A stretch of 64,000 nt of DNA from UBA961 sp014191195 (GTDB lineage Bacteria > Bacteroidota > Ignavibacteria > Kapaibacteriales > UBA961), in assembly GCA_964204605.1 (NCBI GenBank), contig OZ123195.1, positions 1,984,001-2,048,000 of the forward strand. Reading direction: 5' to 3'. Made by a program: the position numbers and the translations under genes. The notes beneath the pieces were generated by a model that did not search any database, was not told the DNA's origin, and saw only the letters and a program-made list of their open reading frames with translations. Below are positions 7,223 to 16,890 of the stretch, piece by piece; the stretch's first letter is position 1; each line of letters opens with the position of its first letter.

Positions 7223-8224
7223 ATGAAAATAACTTATCTTGTTTTAATCACAATGTTAGCTATTGGCAATTTATGCTGCCAAATTCAAACAATAAAGAAA
7301 ATGGAAAATAAAAACTCTTTAATGTGTGACCCTGAAAGTGGTATTTGTGAAATACCAACTAACAAAACAAGTTCAGCAAACAGCAGTTTGGTAAAAGCAA
7401 ACATAAAACCTGTAAAAATAATATACTTTACAGACCCAATTTGTTCTTCTTGTTGGGGAATTGAACCTCAATTAAGAAAACTAAAACTGGAATACGCCAA
7501 CAGTATAGAAATAGAATACCGTATGGGTGGTTTGTTGCCTGATTGGAGCTATAATAGCGGTGGAATCAGCAAGCCTTCTGACGTAGCCCATCATTGGGAT
7601 GAAGTAAGCGTTTATTATGATATGCCCATGAACGGAGAAGTTTGGTTAGAAGACCCATTGCATTCGTCTTATCCACCTTCAATTGCTTTTAAGGCCGCAC
7701 AAATGCAAGACAATGAAAAGGCAATTTTGTTTCTTCGTGAAATACGAGAAATGGTTTTTCTTCAAAAAAAGAACATTACAAAATGGGAATATTTAGAATT
7801 AGCAGGAAAGAAAGTTGGACTTGAAATTAGTAAGTTCAAAGCCGATTACGAAGGAAAAGCAAAAGAACTTTTTGAAGAAGATTTAAAATTAGGTAGAGAA
7901 TTAGGCGTAAGGGGTTTCCCTACAATGTTTTTTACAGACTCAACAGGAAAAAAAGAAATGGTTTATGGTTCGAAACCATATAGCACGTTTGAGAATGTTT
8001 TGGTTAAATTGTATCCTTCTGCTACCAAAAACATTTATGACAAAACATGGAATGCAGTATTTGCAAAATATCATTCATTGACAGCAAAAGAATTTTCCGA
8101 ACTGACAGAAAAACCACGAAACGAATGTGAAAAATATTTAGATGACTTAACTGCAAACGGAAAATTAGAAAAACTGGCAACAAAAAACGGAGCAATTTGG
8201 GCGTTGAAAAATACTAGCCGCTAA
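7223..8224 (+). CDS. DsbA/FrnE-type thioredoxin-fold protein (SpxH/YjbH-like)
   Basis: 333 residues. DPICSSCWGIEPQLRKLKLEY gives the CxxC centre (Cys74, Cys77) and matches the DsbA-like SpxH/YjbH and FrnE group. The cis-proline loop is GVRGFPTMFF. A helical insertion and a C-terminal winged-helix-like tail follow. The first 26 residues resemble a lipoprotein or secretion signal, but cytoplasmic relatives begin at a motif like MENKNSLMCDPESGICE (Met27, base 7301). The start, and with it the compartment, is therefore uncertain. A shorter paralogue lies on the opposite strand 60 bases downstream. Confidence 0.85.
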   Translation: MKITYLVLITMLAIGNLCCQIQTIKKMENKNSLMCDPESGICEIPTNKTSSANSSLVKANIKPVKIIYFTDPICSSCWGIEPQLRKLKLEYANSIEIEYRMGGLLPDWSYNSGGISKPSDVAHHWDEVSVYYDMPMNGEVWLEDPLHSSYPPSIAFKAAQMQDNEKAILFLREIREMVFLQKKNITKWEYLELAGKKVGLEISKFKADYEGKAKELFEEDLKLGRELGVRGFPTMFFTDSTGKKEMVYGSKPYSTFENVLVKLYPSATKNIYDKTWNAVFAKYHSLTAKEFSELTEKPRNECEKYLDDLTANGKLEKLATKNGAIWALKNTSR

Positions 8225-8285
8225 ACAAGTCGCTTCCTCAAATTGAAATTTTAGAGGATAATTTAACCTTCCAAACAGTTCCATT

Positions 8286-9062
8286 TTAAATCCTATAATT
8301 ATCAATTTTACCTTTATCATATAAGTCATTCAGCAATATGCGTGACTCTTCAATTGATATATTCAAAATAAAAGAAAATTCAGATTCAGTCATATTGGGA
8401 TATAAAGAAAATAACGCCTCGGCACTGCAATTAATTGTATTCTTTACTGCATTAGGAATTACCTCAAGAATAATTTCTTCGAAATTTTCATATGTTTGAA
8501 AACCATTGATTCTATTAAAGGCGATACCATCCTTTAAAAAGATTAACGTTGGAAACATTGTTATTTTAAAATCTTTCGCTAATTCTAAATCAGCTTCAAG
8601 CAATTGAGATCCTTTAACTGTGCAGTCTTCCTTTAATACGGCAGCATCTATACCACTTGAAAGAGCCGCATTTTCAATTATTTCCCACCTAGAGATATTC
8701 TTTTTTTCCAAGAACACTAATTCTTTCAATCGTCGTAAAAAAGTAATTGCCTTATCGCTGTCTTGTAATTGCGCAGCTTTAAAAGCAATTAACGGCAAAT
8801 AAGAAGAATACAATGGGCCCTCTAACCAAACATCGCCATCTAAAATTATGTTTTGAGACGCGCTTAATTCTTCCCAGTGTTTCGCAGCATCTAATGGCGT
8901 TTTAATGCTGCCGATGTTAGATTGTTCCCATGATGGCCCACCCACCCCAATATGATAATCAATAGTTAGATAATCGCGGTATTCCAATTTTAACTTTCGA
9001 AGAATCGGCTGAATTAGCCAAGAAACTGAGCATACAAGATCTGTATAATAGATTATATACAA
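8286..9062 (-). CDS. SpxH/FrnE-like thioredoxin-fold protein with a CxxS centre
   Basis: 258 residues, paralogous over its full length to the neighbouring 333-residue protein (shared IQPILRKLKLEY, DAAKHWEELS, DGDVWLEGPLYSSY, IAFKAAQLQDSDKAI). The active centre reads CSVS (Cys11, Ser14): the second cysteine is lost while the cis-proline MFPTLIF is kept. It therefore cannot form the usual intramolecular disulfide and may act as an isomerase, a trap-like protein or an adaptor. It is the last of three minus-strand genes, 24 bases after the monooxygenase. Confidence 0.82.
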   Translation of the reverse strand: MYIIYYTDLVCSVSWLIQPILRKLKLEYRDYLTIDYHIGVGGPSWEQSNIGSIKTPLDAAKHWEELSASQNIILDGDVWLEGPLYSSYLPLIAFKAAQLQDSDKAITFLRRLKELVFLEKKNISRWEIIENAALSSGIDAAVLKEDCTVKGSQLLEADLELAKDFKITMFPTLIFLKDGIAFNRINGFQTYENFEEIILEVIPNAVKNTINCSAEALFSLYPNMTESEFSFILNISIEESRILLNDLYDKGKIDNYRI

Positions 9063-9086
9063 AGGCTTTTCAATAATAACCTATTT

Positions 9087-10181
9087 CTATTTATTATAAT
9101 CAGACATTAAAGGCAATAAAAAGCCTCGTTCATTGTTTTCTTTAGGATTTAAAAATATTTCTTTTAATAACCGGCCTTGGTCTATATGACTTTGGATTTC
9201 TAGTACTCTAGTTTGATAATAATTAGTAAACGCCTCTTCAATAGTTTTAAATTCACGTAATGATTCAGATAAACACTTTGCATCTAAAAGTGCATTCGTT
9301 GTTCCTGCACTCGTAAAAGGAAGAGTCAAATGAGCAGCATCACCAATTAAAACAACATTTTCTTTGTGAAAACTTGGAAGTAAATCAAAATCCCTTGTTT
9401 TCCATATATATGCAGTTTTAAAATCTGTGGAATCTAAAATCATTTTCACATCAATAGGAAAATCTTTCATCATTTCTGAACAAAATGCTTGTAAACTTTC
9501 GGGATTATTTTCTTCAATGCCATCGGATAAATTCACATCATATTGCAGGAACCATACTTCTTCATCAGAAGAAGTTGGAATATATCCAAAGGCTAAACCT
9601 TTATCATCACTTTGTATTTTTTGAAAAATAAGATGCTCCTCTTTTCTATTCATTATTTTGGAAATGCCAACTATTTCATTAACCTCAACAGGACTAAAAT
9701 TTGTTTCACCAAAAATTGAATCTCTCACCTTTGAATTACTTCCATCAGCACCAAAAAACACATCTCCATATTCGATGTCTCCATTCTCAAAAACAGCAGC
9801 CACTACTTTATTATTTTGATATAGAAAATTAGAAAAAGATCTTCCTGGGATAAATATTTCAAGCGTAGATAACGAATGGAGAAATGAAATCATATCTATT
9901 CGTTTTAAACAATACCAATCATTTAACTTTATTTTAATTTTTTCTTGATTATCAGGTCTTCTGAGGATAAAAAGATTGACGTGTTGCTTCAATAGACGTG
10001 ATTTCGTATCAATAAAGAGTTCGGATAGTACTGAAAGTCCATCATAATGCATCAAAAAGGCATGACCTCTATTGGGTAAAGAAAATGACTTCTCACATAT
10101 CACAACCTCCCAATTTTCTGCTTGCAACTTTAGTCCCATGGTAAGACCTGCAATACCTCCACCAATTATAACTGCTTTCAT
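9087..10181 (-). CDS. FAD-dependent monooxygenase (aromatic hydroxylase type)
   Basis: 364 residues. The N-terminal Rossmann motif AVIIGGGIAGLTMGLKLQ binds FAD. A mid-protein FFGADGSNSKVR is the conserved DG motif of class A flavin monooxygenases, and VVLIGDAAHLTLPFTSAGTTNALLDA is the GD motif. The fold is that of the PHBH family. It overlaps the upstream aminotransferase by 4 bases, so the two are translationally coupled and may act on the same amino-acid-derived substrate. The substrate cannot be told. Confidence 0.88.
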   Translation of the reverse strand: MKAVIIGGGIAGLTMGLKLQAENWEVVICEKSFSLPNRGHAFLMHYDGLSVLSELFIDTKSRLLKQHVNLFILRRPDNQEKIKIKLNDWYCLKRIDMISFLHSLSTLEIFIPGRSFSNFLYQNNKVVAAVFENGDIEYGDVFFGADGSNSKVRDSIFGETNFSPVEVNEIVGISKIMNRKEEHLIFQKIQSDDKGLAFGYIPTSSDEEVWFLQYDVNLSDGIEENNPESLQAFCSEMMKDFPIDVKMILDSTDFKTAYIWKTRDFDLLPSFHKENVVLIGDAAHLTLPFTSAGTTNALLDAKCLSESLREFKTIEEAFTNYYQTRVLEIQSHIDQGRLLKEIFLNPKENNERGFLLPLMSDYNK

Positions 10182-11341
10182 TTCAAGTGTTTTTTTATTC
10201 TTCCAAGCGCATCCGTTAAAATTTCTTCTGATGTTGCAAAACTCATTCTAATATAGCCCTCTGCTCCATCACCGAACCATTGTTTTAATCCTGGAACAAT
10301 AGCAACTTTTGCCTCATTTAATAATAGATCATGAATTTCTTGACTTGTTTTATTCGTTGAAGTAATATCTGTAAATGCAACATAACACCCATCGGGAGCA
10401 ATACATTTGAATCCTGAAATGGTATTCAATTCATTAACTACTAAATTCCGCATAACAGAAAGATGATCGACAAAATTATCCAGCCAATATCCGCAGGAAT
10501 TCAAGGCGGTTGTTGCGGCGATTTGAGACAATACACTTACACCTTGAATGGTAGAATAATGCATGGAAGCATCCATTAAAAGTTCGTAATGTTTTTTATT
10601 GTGAGCGATGACAGCTCCGATTCTTAAACCAGCTAAACCAAAGGATTTACTGAATCCTGTTATTGTAACGGTTTGATTTCTTATCTCCTCATCAATCGAA
10701 GCAATACTAGTAAATACCGCTGGTTTAAAAACAATATCACTCCAGATTTCATCGGATAAAATAATTAGTTTGTATTTATACGCAATTTCACCAAGTTGAG
10801 TCAATTCTTCTTTTGTGAAAACTTTACCCGTTGGATTCAAAGGGTTGCAAAGACAAATCATCTTCGTTTTATTGGTAATCAGCTGTTCAAGTTCTTCAAA
10901 ATCAACTTTAATTGTTCCAGGAGGAATTGGAAATGGAATGGCTTTAGCATTTACTGATTCAATTGAATAGCGAAATAAAAAATCTACTGGATCAAAAATT
11001 ATTGCTTCATCTCCAGGAGAAAGAAATGCCTTGCAAGTCAAGTATATGCCATTAGCAGCGCTGTTCACAGGAAAAGAAAAGTCTGGAGAAACAGGGACAT
11101 TTCGTTTTACCTTAAAATAAGTTGCAATACTTTCTTTAAAATCAGATAACCCTTCTGGAGGACCATAAGAATAATACTGATCCTTGGCAAAAGAACTAAT
11201 CGCTTCTGAAATTTCGGGGGCACATGGAAAATCTGGATCTGCAGCCGTTAATGGTATTACCCCTTCAGACAAAGTTGCCCATCTTAAGTTAAAAGCGCGC
11301 TTTTTTAAAATTTCTAAATTAACTGAATCGTTCTTAAACAT
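10178..11341 (-). CDS. PLP-dependent aminotransferase, class I/II
   Basis: About 387 residues from the ATG at 11341 (a start three codons earlier is possible). Features are ADPDFPCAPEI, YSYGPPEGLSDFKESIA, CNPLNPTGKVFTKEEL, ILSDEIWSDIVF and the PLP-lysine region ITGFSKSFGLAGLRIG. C-terminal YIRMSFATSEEI supplies the carboxylate-binding Arg. This is the aspartate aminotransferase fold (fold type I). It is first in the three-gene minus-strand operon with the flavin monooxygenase and the CSVS thioredoxin-fold protein. The operon runs against the other genes of the accessory region. Confidence 0.9.
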   Translation of the reverse strand: MFKNDSVNLEILKKRAFNLRWATLSEGVIPLTAADPDFPCAPEISEAISSFAKDQYYSYGPPEGLSDFKESIATYFKVKRNVPVSPDFSFPVNSAANGIYLTCKAFLSPGDEAIIFDPVDFLFRYSIESVNAKAIPFPIPPGTIKVDFEELEQLITNKTKMICLCNPLNPTGKVFTKEELTQLGEIAYKYKLIILSDEIWSDIVFKPAVFTSIASIDEEIRNQTVTITGFSKSFGLAGLRIGAVIAHNKKHYELLMDASMHYSTIQGVSVLSQIAATTALNSCGYWLDNFVDHLSVMRNLVVNELNTISGFKCIAPDGCYVAFTDITSTNKTSQEIHDLLLNEAKVAIVPGLKQWFGDGAEGYIRMSFATSEEILTDALGRIKKHLK

Positions 11342-11438
11342 ATGATGCAACTATTTTTTTTTAAAAAAACTATGTAAAGTTATTAAAATAACCTTGTTTA
11401 AGCAAGTTTTGTTACCAAATATTTTTAAAGACAGTATT

Positions 11439-11870
11439 ATGGCAATCAACAAAACTGCTGATGGCAGAGAGTGGCTAACAGAAAAACAGTTGGACGAATT
11501 GCTTTTTGAGATTCAAAACTTTTCAGGAAAAAGTTTGCATGAAGCCAACAAAGAAATTCATCGCTTGCTTTTGAAAGGAACAACAGTAAATAAAAACGAA
11601 CTGACAGGCGAACAAAACCCCACAGTTCGTTTAGTTGATTTTAAAAATTCCGACAAGAACAGTTTCATTGCCATCAATCAGTTTCGTTTGCTTACTCCTG
11701 GTGCAAGTCGTGAAGGCATTATTCCCGACATTGTTTTATTCTTAAACGGTTTGCCAGTGATTGTAGTTGAGGCAAAAGATTTTGATGCAGCAGAACCATT
11801 GAGTGAAGCATACTTGCAGATAACACGATACGCCAACACAAGAGAAGATGATTACGGAGTGAAAGAATAA
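11439..11870 (+). pseudogene. Truncated type I restriction R subunit (hsdR N-terminal fragment)
   Basis: About 143 residues starting MAINKTADGREWLTEKQLDELLF. It matches the N-terminal nuclease domain of HsdR, including SREGIIPDIVLFLNGLPVIVVEAKD with the D...E-x-K catalytic set, and PLSEAYLQITRYANTR. Full HsdR is about 1000 residues with a helicase motor; here the frame stops right after the nuclease domain, and no hsdM or hsdS is nearby. It is a relic, not a working enzyme. An upstream in-frame start at 11394 adds residues unlike the family. Confidence 0.82.
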
Positions 11871-11942
11871 AAAACATAAAATTATTTCAAAGAAAGCTTA
11901 AAACAATCAATTCAATCATTCAAAATTCTAAAAATAAATACT

Positions 11943-13382
11943 ATGAAAACCTTAAAATTACAATTAGCAGCAATCACAATCTTTTTATTATTCTCGTTCT
12001 CGCAAAGGGTTAATGCACAAACAGGTTATTATTCTCCTTCACTTGTCAACTTTGATGTTGCCATGAATAATCTTTTAAAAAACTATAATATACCCGGAGG
12101 ACAATTAGCCATTACGTATAAAGGACGTTTAGTTTATAGCCGAGGGTTTGGACTTGCTGATAAGTCGACTAATACAGCTGTGTGTCCTGATAATATTTTT
12201 AGAATAGCAAGTTTGTCTAAGCAGATTACGGCTATTACTATCATGCATCTATACGAACAAGGTAGAATAGGTTTAGATGATATTGTTTTTGGTGCAAATG
12301 GAATATTAAATGATTCAATGTATTTAGTTCCTGTATTGGACTCTAGGGTTTATGACATTACAGTGAATGATTTACTTTCTCATCAGAGTGGAATTCCTAG
12401 ATCAAGTTTTAATGCAGGGAGTGAAATGCTTGATTTTACTCCGGGAACAAATGGTTCATATTCTAATACAGGCTATGTCTTTCTTGGACGAGTAATTGAA
12501 AAAATAACCAAGCAGGATTATGAGACTTATGTGCGAGATACCATATTAGCTCCTATAGGTATTACCGATATGCGCATTGGAAAAACTCTTTTAATTAATA
12601 AGCTTCCTAATGAGGTTCATTATTACGATTACCCAGGTGCGCCCCTTGTTCCTTCAATTTTTGATTCTACTGTATTAGTGCCAAGACAATACGGTGGTGA
12701 TTTTAGTATAGTATCTAGCAAAGCATGCGGTGGATGGGTTGCTTCGGCTCAAGATTTATGCAAATTGTTGTGTGCTGTAGATAAATTTAGCACAAGACCA
12801 GATATTCTATCAACAGCAACCATAAATACCATGGTACAACCTGTTCATTCGTATTTGGGTTTTCCTTATGCTCTTGGATGGATTATTAATACCACTTCTA
12901 ACAATTGGTTTCATGATGGCGCACTAATTGGTACCATGTCCTATCAAGTCAGACGTAATACTGAAATAAACTATGCTCTTGTAGTAAATTCAAATTATAG
13001 TAGTGGTCAATTTACTGCTCTCACCAGTTTAGTTAGTTCTATTATACCACTTATAACAAGTTGGCCTGCAATTGATATATTTGATTCAACATACATTTGC
13101 TCCCCAACTACTTCTGTACATAATATTTCCCAAAATCCATCCTTACTTACTGTTTATCCAAATCCATCCAATGGTAAGTTTACAGTAACGGTTGAAGGGC
13201 TTCAAGAGGCAAATTGTACATTAGAAATATGTAATTATTTAGGACAAGAAATTTATACTTCAATGTTTAAGGCACAACAATCAACATTAGACATTGACCT
13301 ATCTGATTTTCCTAAAGGAATGTATTTTGTGAAAGTTAATAATGGAACAAATGTCTACACACACAAAATTCTTATAGAATAA
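11943..13382 (+). CDS. Secreted serine hydrolase (class C beta-lactamase family) with T9SS sorting domain
   Basis: 479 residues. The signal peptide ends near VNAQ (about 25). The beta-lactamase/DD-peptidase fold has S90-L-S-K93 (IASLSKQIT), Y173-S-N175 (GSYSNTGYVFLG) and HDGALIGTM as the HxG-type third motif. The last 80 residues, from LLTVYPNPSNGKFTV to GMYFVKVNNGTNVYTHKILIE, form a type IX secretion sorting domain. The protein should be exported by T9SS and anchored or released at the surface. The substrate is unknown; relatives include peptidases and esterases. Its first 50 bases resemble those of the next gene. Confidence 0.9.
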   Translation: MKTLKLQLAAITIFLLFSFSQRVNAQTGYYSPSLVNFDVAMNNLLKNYNIPGGQLAITYKGRLVYSRGFGLADKSTNTAVCPDNIFRIASLSKQITAITIMHLYEQGRIGLDDIVFGANGILNDSMYLVPVLDSRVYDITVNDLLSHQSGIPRSSFNAGSEMLDFTPGTNGSYSNTGYVFLGRVIEKITKQDYETYVRDTILAPIGITDMRIGKTLLINKLPNEVHYYDYPGAPLVPSIFDSTVLVPRQYGGDFSIVSSKACGGWVASAQDLCKLLCAVDKFSTRPDILSTATINTMVQPVHSYLGFPYALGWIINTTSNNWFHDGALIGTMSYQVRRNTEINYALVVNSNYSSGQFTALTSLVSSIIPLITSWPAIDIFDSTYICSPTTSVHNISQNPSLLTVYPNPSNGKFTVTVEGLQEANCTLEICNYLGQEIYTSMFKAQQSTLDIDLSDFPKGMYFVKVNNGTNVYTHKILIE

Positions 13383-13436
13383 TAAAGGGTATCTGATAAA
13401 CTCATATATTTATCTAAAAACAAATACCATGAAAAC

Positions 13437-15278
13437 GTGAAATATTTACTCTTCACATCAATCACAATCTTTGTATTATTTACTTGTACAAAAAATGCCA
13501 AAGCACAAAAGGAAGGGCAACCTTTGGCTGATTCATTGGAACAGGTTTTAGGGAGAAAAGATATATCTGAAACTGACCGTGTAGATGTGTTAGCCAAACT
13601 GGCTTTTGAATATCGTAATCTTTTACCAAGGAAGGCAATTGCTTATGGGGAACGTGCAGAAAAATTGGCAAAAGAAATTCATTACGAAAACAAACTTGGC
13701 GAAATCTATTTGTATCAGGCAATGGCATATGCATTTTTTAATGACATAAGTAAATCTTATGAATTTGCCTTGATGGGACTTAAGTTTAATACAGACTATC
13801 AAATGGCTGACTTGATTCCTTTTTCAAAACTATTAGTATTAACTCGCAACCCGAATATTACCAAGGAGGCAATTGGTAACTCTCTGCACAAAATTTTACC
13901 AGAAGCAAACAATGTTAAAGATAAAGTATGGTACATTAAAACAATTGGGCTCTTGGGTAATGAGTTTAAAAATATAGGTGAAAACAGGGAAGCGGATAGT
14001 TTAATAAACCTTGCCATGGAAGAATCTAGAAAAAATAATCAAAAATTTTCGGAGATGCACAATCTTGTAAGAATAGGCGGCGCTTACTTCAAAAAAAAGA
14101 ATTATGACACTGCTATTTATTTGTTAAATAAAGTAAATACTTATTTTGAGTCGATTGGTGAGAAACGAATATCCTCGGAAAGCTTGGGTATACTGGCAGA
14201 TATTTATTTAATAAAATCTGGGAATGATCCGAAATCAAAATACCTGGATAGTGCACAAATATTTGCTGATTTATCATTACAAAATTGTTTGGAAATTGAA
14301 TATCAAATTCAACTTCTCAAATGTTATAATCTTAATTACTCCATAAATAAGAAAAAAGGTAATTCAATAAAAGCAATGGATTATCTTGAAAAATATGTTA
14401 CAATAAATGATAGTTTATACGGAAAAAATGCAAGAAGTAAATTAGTAGGGATTGCCATTAAACAGAGGGATGAAATTGCTGATGTGCAATTAAAATTAAA
14501 AGATGCTCAAGTGTTGCGCCAAAGAGTTTATTCCTATGCCGCATTAGCAGGAATCGGATTAACTGCATTACTGTTGTTTTTTGTTTATAGAAATAGTAAA
14601 AATCAAAAGAAGTCAACGGCAATCATAATCAAAGAAAAACAACGCAGCGAAGAATTACTCTTAAACATTCTTCCATCGGAAATGGTAGAAGAACTGAAAG
14701 CAAACGGCACAACAAAAGCAAAAGCATTTACAATGGTGACGGTGATGTTTACCGATTTCAAAGATTTTACCACAGTAAGTGAAAAAGTGAGCGCTGAATT
14801 ATTAGTTGCCGAAATACATCATTGCTTTAGCACCTTCGACCGTATTATACAGAAATATAAAATCGAAAAAATAAAAACCATTGGCGACTCCTATATGTGT
14901 GCAAGCGGATTACCAGTATCCAATTACACACACGCAAAGGATATGGTGAATGCGGCTTTTGAAATCAGAAATTTCATGCTGGAAAGAAAAAAGGAAAAAG
15001 AAGCCAATGATGAAATTCCGTTTGAATTGCGAATTGGTATTCATACCGGTCCAGTAGTTGCCGGAATAGTCGGCATCAAAAAATTCGCTTATGACATCTG
15101 GGGAGACACCGTAAACCTTGCTGCCCGCATGGAACAAAACTGCGATGCAGGAAAAATAAATATCAGCGGAAGTACGTATGAATTAGTGAAAGAGAAATTC
15201 AAATGTGAACACCGTGGAAAAATTCAAGCAAAGAATAAGGGGGAGATTGATATGTATTTTGTTGAAGATATTTCATAG
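13437..15278 (+). CDS. Membrane adenylate/guanylate cyclase with TPR sensor
   Basis: 613 residues from a GTG start. An ATG at 13429 leads to a stop after three codons, because one base is missing relative to the start of the upstream gene (ATGAAAAC-type leader). A signal peptide is followed by TPR-like helices (about 50-340), a membrane helix (about 365-383, YAALAGIGLTALLLFFVY) and a class III cyclase domain (about 401-611). The last contains TVMFTDFKDFTTVSEK, IKTIGDSYMCASG, LRIGIHTGPVVAGIVG and YDIWGDTVNLAARME. It should make cyclic nucleotide in response to a periplasmic signal read by the TPRs. An attC-like site starts 15 bases after the stop. Confidence 0.9.
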   Translation: MKYLLFTSITIFVLFTCTKNAKAQKEGQPLADSLEQVLGRKDISETDRVDVLAKLAFEYRNLLPRKAIAYGERAEKLAKEIHYENKLGEIYLYQAMAYAFFNDISKSYEFALMGLKFNTDYQMADLIPFSKLLVLTRNPNITKEAIGNSLHKILPEANNVKDKVWYIKTIGLLGNEFKNIGENREADSLINLAMEESRKNNQKFSEMHNLVRIGGAYFKKKNYDTAIYLLNKVNTYFESIGEKRISSESLGILADIYLIKSGNDPKSKYLDSAQIFADLSLQNCLEIEYQIQLLKCYNLNYSINKKKGNSIKAMDYLEKYVTINDSLYGKNARSKLVGIAIKQRDEIADVQLKLKDAQVLRQRVYSYAALAGIGLTALLLFFVYRNSKNQKKSTAIIIKEKQRSEELLLNILPSEMVEELKANGTTKAKAFTMVTVMFTDFKDFTTVSEKVSAELLVAEIHHCFSTFDRIIQKYKIEKIKTIGDSYMCASGLPVSNYTHAKDMVNAAFEIRNFMLERKKEKEANDEIPFELRIGIHTGPVVAGIVGIKKFAYDIWGDTVNLAARMEQNCDAGKINISGSTYELVKEKFKCEHRGKIQAKNKGEIDMYFVEDIS

Positions 15279-15292
15279 TATGGTTTGCACAT

Positions 15293-15429
15293 CCGATAAC
15301 ACGGGTTTGGCAAAAGTGGCGTTTCAGTGGTTAATCAAACATTCTACCTCGTATCAAATTTTGTGATATATTGACAGTTTAGTGCTTCGAAATTTGCTTG
15401 TTCGTCAAGCCCCCGAAACCGTTAGCGGT
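15293..15429 (+). repeat. attC-like site 1
   Basis: The left end CCGATAACACGGGTTTGGC and the right end GAAACCGTTAGCGG are inverted repeats. AAC and GTT sit where integron attC sites have them. The interior contains TGCTTCGAAATTTGC, shared with the degenerate sites 9-11. About 137 bp, starting 15 bases after a cyclase stop codon. Confidence 0.7.
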
Positions 15430-15508
15430 TATGCTTGGGAGACCTTCAAACTTGAAGATTTATAGTTTTGAATGAACCTTTTTTTGATACAACTAAATAC
15501 AAAGTCGA

Positions 15509-16597
15509 ATGACAAAACTCTACTTTTCCAATCCAATATATACACTGCTTTTGGTATTCGTATTGTTTACTTCCTGCAATGGACAAAAACAAACACACAC
15601 ACTTAAAGACCAAAATCCCTCCAAACCAAGTCCAACAGTAATAAGAAACTTTAAGGCTGTTGCTATGGCTCCCGATTTTGACACTACCTTAGTTAGTCAA
15701 TATATCCGAAGTATTTTTCAGGATTCGAAAGGGAATTTATGGTTTGGTACTTTAGGCGAAGGCGTAGTGAGGTATGATGAAAAAACATTAACCTATTTTT
15801 CCAATCCTGATGGTTTTAATAATAACACTGTTTATGCTATTAATGAAGATAAGAATGGTAATCTGTGGCTTGGAACCGACCAAGGAGTGTATAAATATGA
15901 TGGAAAAACATTTAGAAATTATAATCAAAAAGATGGACTAAATCATACCGATATAAGTAGAAAAAGTATTCTAGTTGACAAATCGGGTACAATTTGGGTA
16001 GGCACTCATGGTGGCGTTTACCAATATGACCCATCAATAGATAGCAAAGGTGGTCAATGCTTCTCTTTGTTTCCATTACTCCCAACTATAAATGTTGCAG
16101 GCATTATGGAAGATAAAAATGGAAATATTTGGTTTGCTTCGTCTGATAAAGGTGTCTTTCGCTATGATGGAAAAACAATTATAAACTTCAATGAAAAAGA
16201 AGATTTGAGCGAGAACTATGCAGGTGGCATGGCACAAGACAAAATGGGTAATATGTGGTTTACCATGAAAAACGGCATTTGCAAATATGACGGCAAAACT
16301 TTTACAGAATATACTGCCAAAGACGGCTTAGCCGGAACTGAGTTTTGGGGAATAATTATAGAGCAGTCAGGTATCGTTTGGATTACAGCCCGAGGCAGCA
16401 CAACGAGATTTGACCCTTCCATTCCTTTACCAAATCCAAAAGCTTTTACCGTATTTACATCTGATAACGGTTTAAATTGTTGTGTTCAAAGTATGTATCA
16501 AGATACATCAGGAAATATGTGGTGGGGTGCCGGAAGTGGACTCTTTCGCTTCGATGGCAAACGATTTTACCAAGTTAAACAGAAAGGACCTTGGTAA
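15509..16597 (+). CDS. Propeller lipoprotein (two-component regulator propeller repeats)
   Basis: 362 residues. A signal peptide with lipobox (LFTSC, Cys23) is followed by about seven Reg_prop blades, each with a core such as DSKGNLWFGTLGEGVVRYD, DKNGNLWLGTDQGVYKYDG or DKSGTIWVGTHGGVYQYD. In hybrid sensor kinases these blades form the periplasmic sensor, but here no kinase or cyclase follows, so it is a free-standing propeller. The blade sequence resembles that of the cyclase at 36552. It is bracketed by attC-like sites 1 and 2. Confidence 0.88.
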   Translation: MTKLYFSNPIYTLLLVFVLFTSCNGQKQTHTLKDQNPSKPSPTVIRNFKAVAMAPDFDTTLVSQYIRSIFQDSKGNLWFGTLGEGVVRYDEKTLTYFSNPDGFNNNTVYAINEDKNGNLWLGTDQGVYKYDGKTFRNYNQKDGLNHTDISRKSILVDKSGTIWVGTHGGVYQYDPSIDSKGGQCFSLFPLLPTINVAGIMEDKNGNIWFASSDKGVFRYDGKTIINFNEKEDLSENYAGGMAQDKMGNMWFTMKNGICKYDGKTFTEYTAKDGLAGTEFWGIIIEQSGIVWITARGSTTRFDPSIPLPNPKAFTVFTSDNGLNCCVQSMYQDTSGNMWWGAGSGLFRFDGKRFYQVKQKGPW

Positions 16598-16652
16598 TTA
16601 TGAAACGACATAAGAAAATTAAAATAGACAACCATGCAGAGAATAGCACTAC

Positions 16653-16751
16653 CCATAACAGCGGGTTTTGCAAAAGTGGACGTTTCAGTTCTCCGTATGA
16701 ACATTTGTAGTGAAAAAGCGCTAACTTCTTGTAGCTGCAAAACGTTAGGCA
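16653..16751 (+). repeat. attC-like site 2
   Basis: The left end CATAACAGCGGGTTTTGCAA pairs with the right end CTGCAAAACGTTAGGC. GTTAGGC fits the GTTRRRY core of integron sites exactly. Short class, 99 bp, 56 bases after the propeller gene stop. Confidence 0.75.
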
Positions 16752-16890
16752 CAACTTTGAAAAAATGTTTATATTGGAGTAACACCTAAGTCATTCAAAA
16801 CTACGGTGGCGGATACTGAGAAGCCGATAAAGTAGGTAAAAAATAAAGTCTAAAAAATAATTAACAAAAAAAGTGAAAATCCAATAAAAT

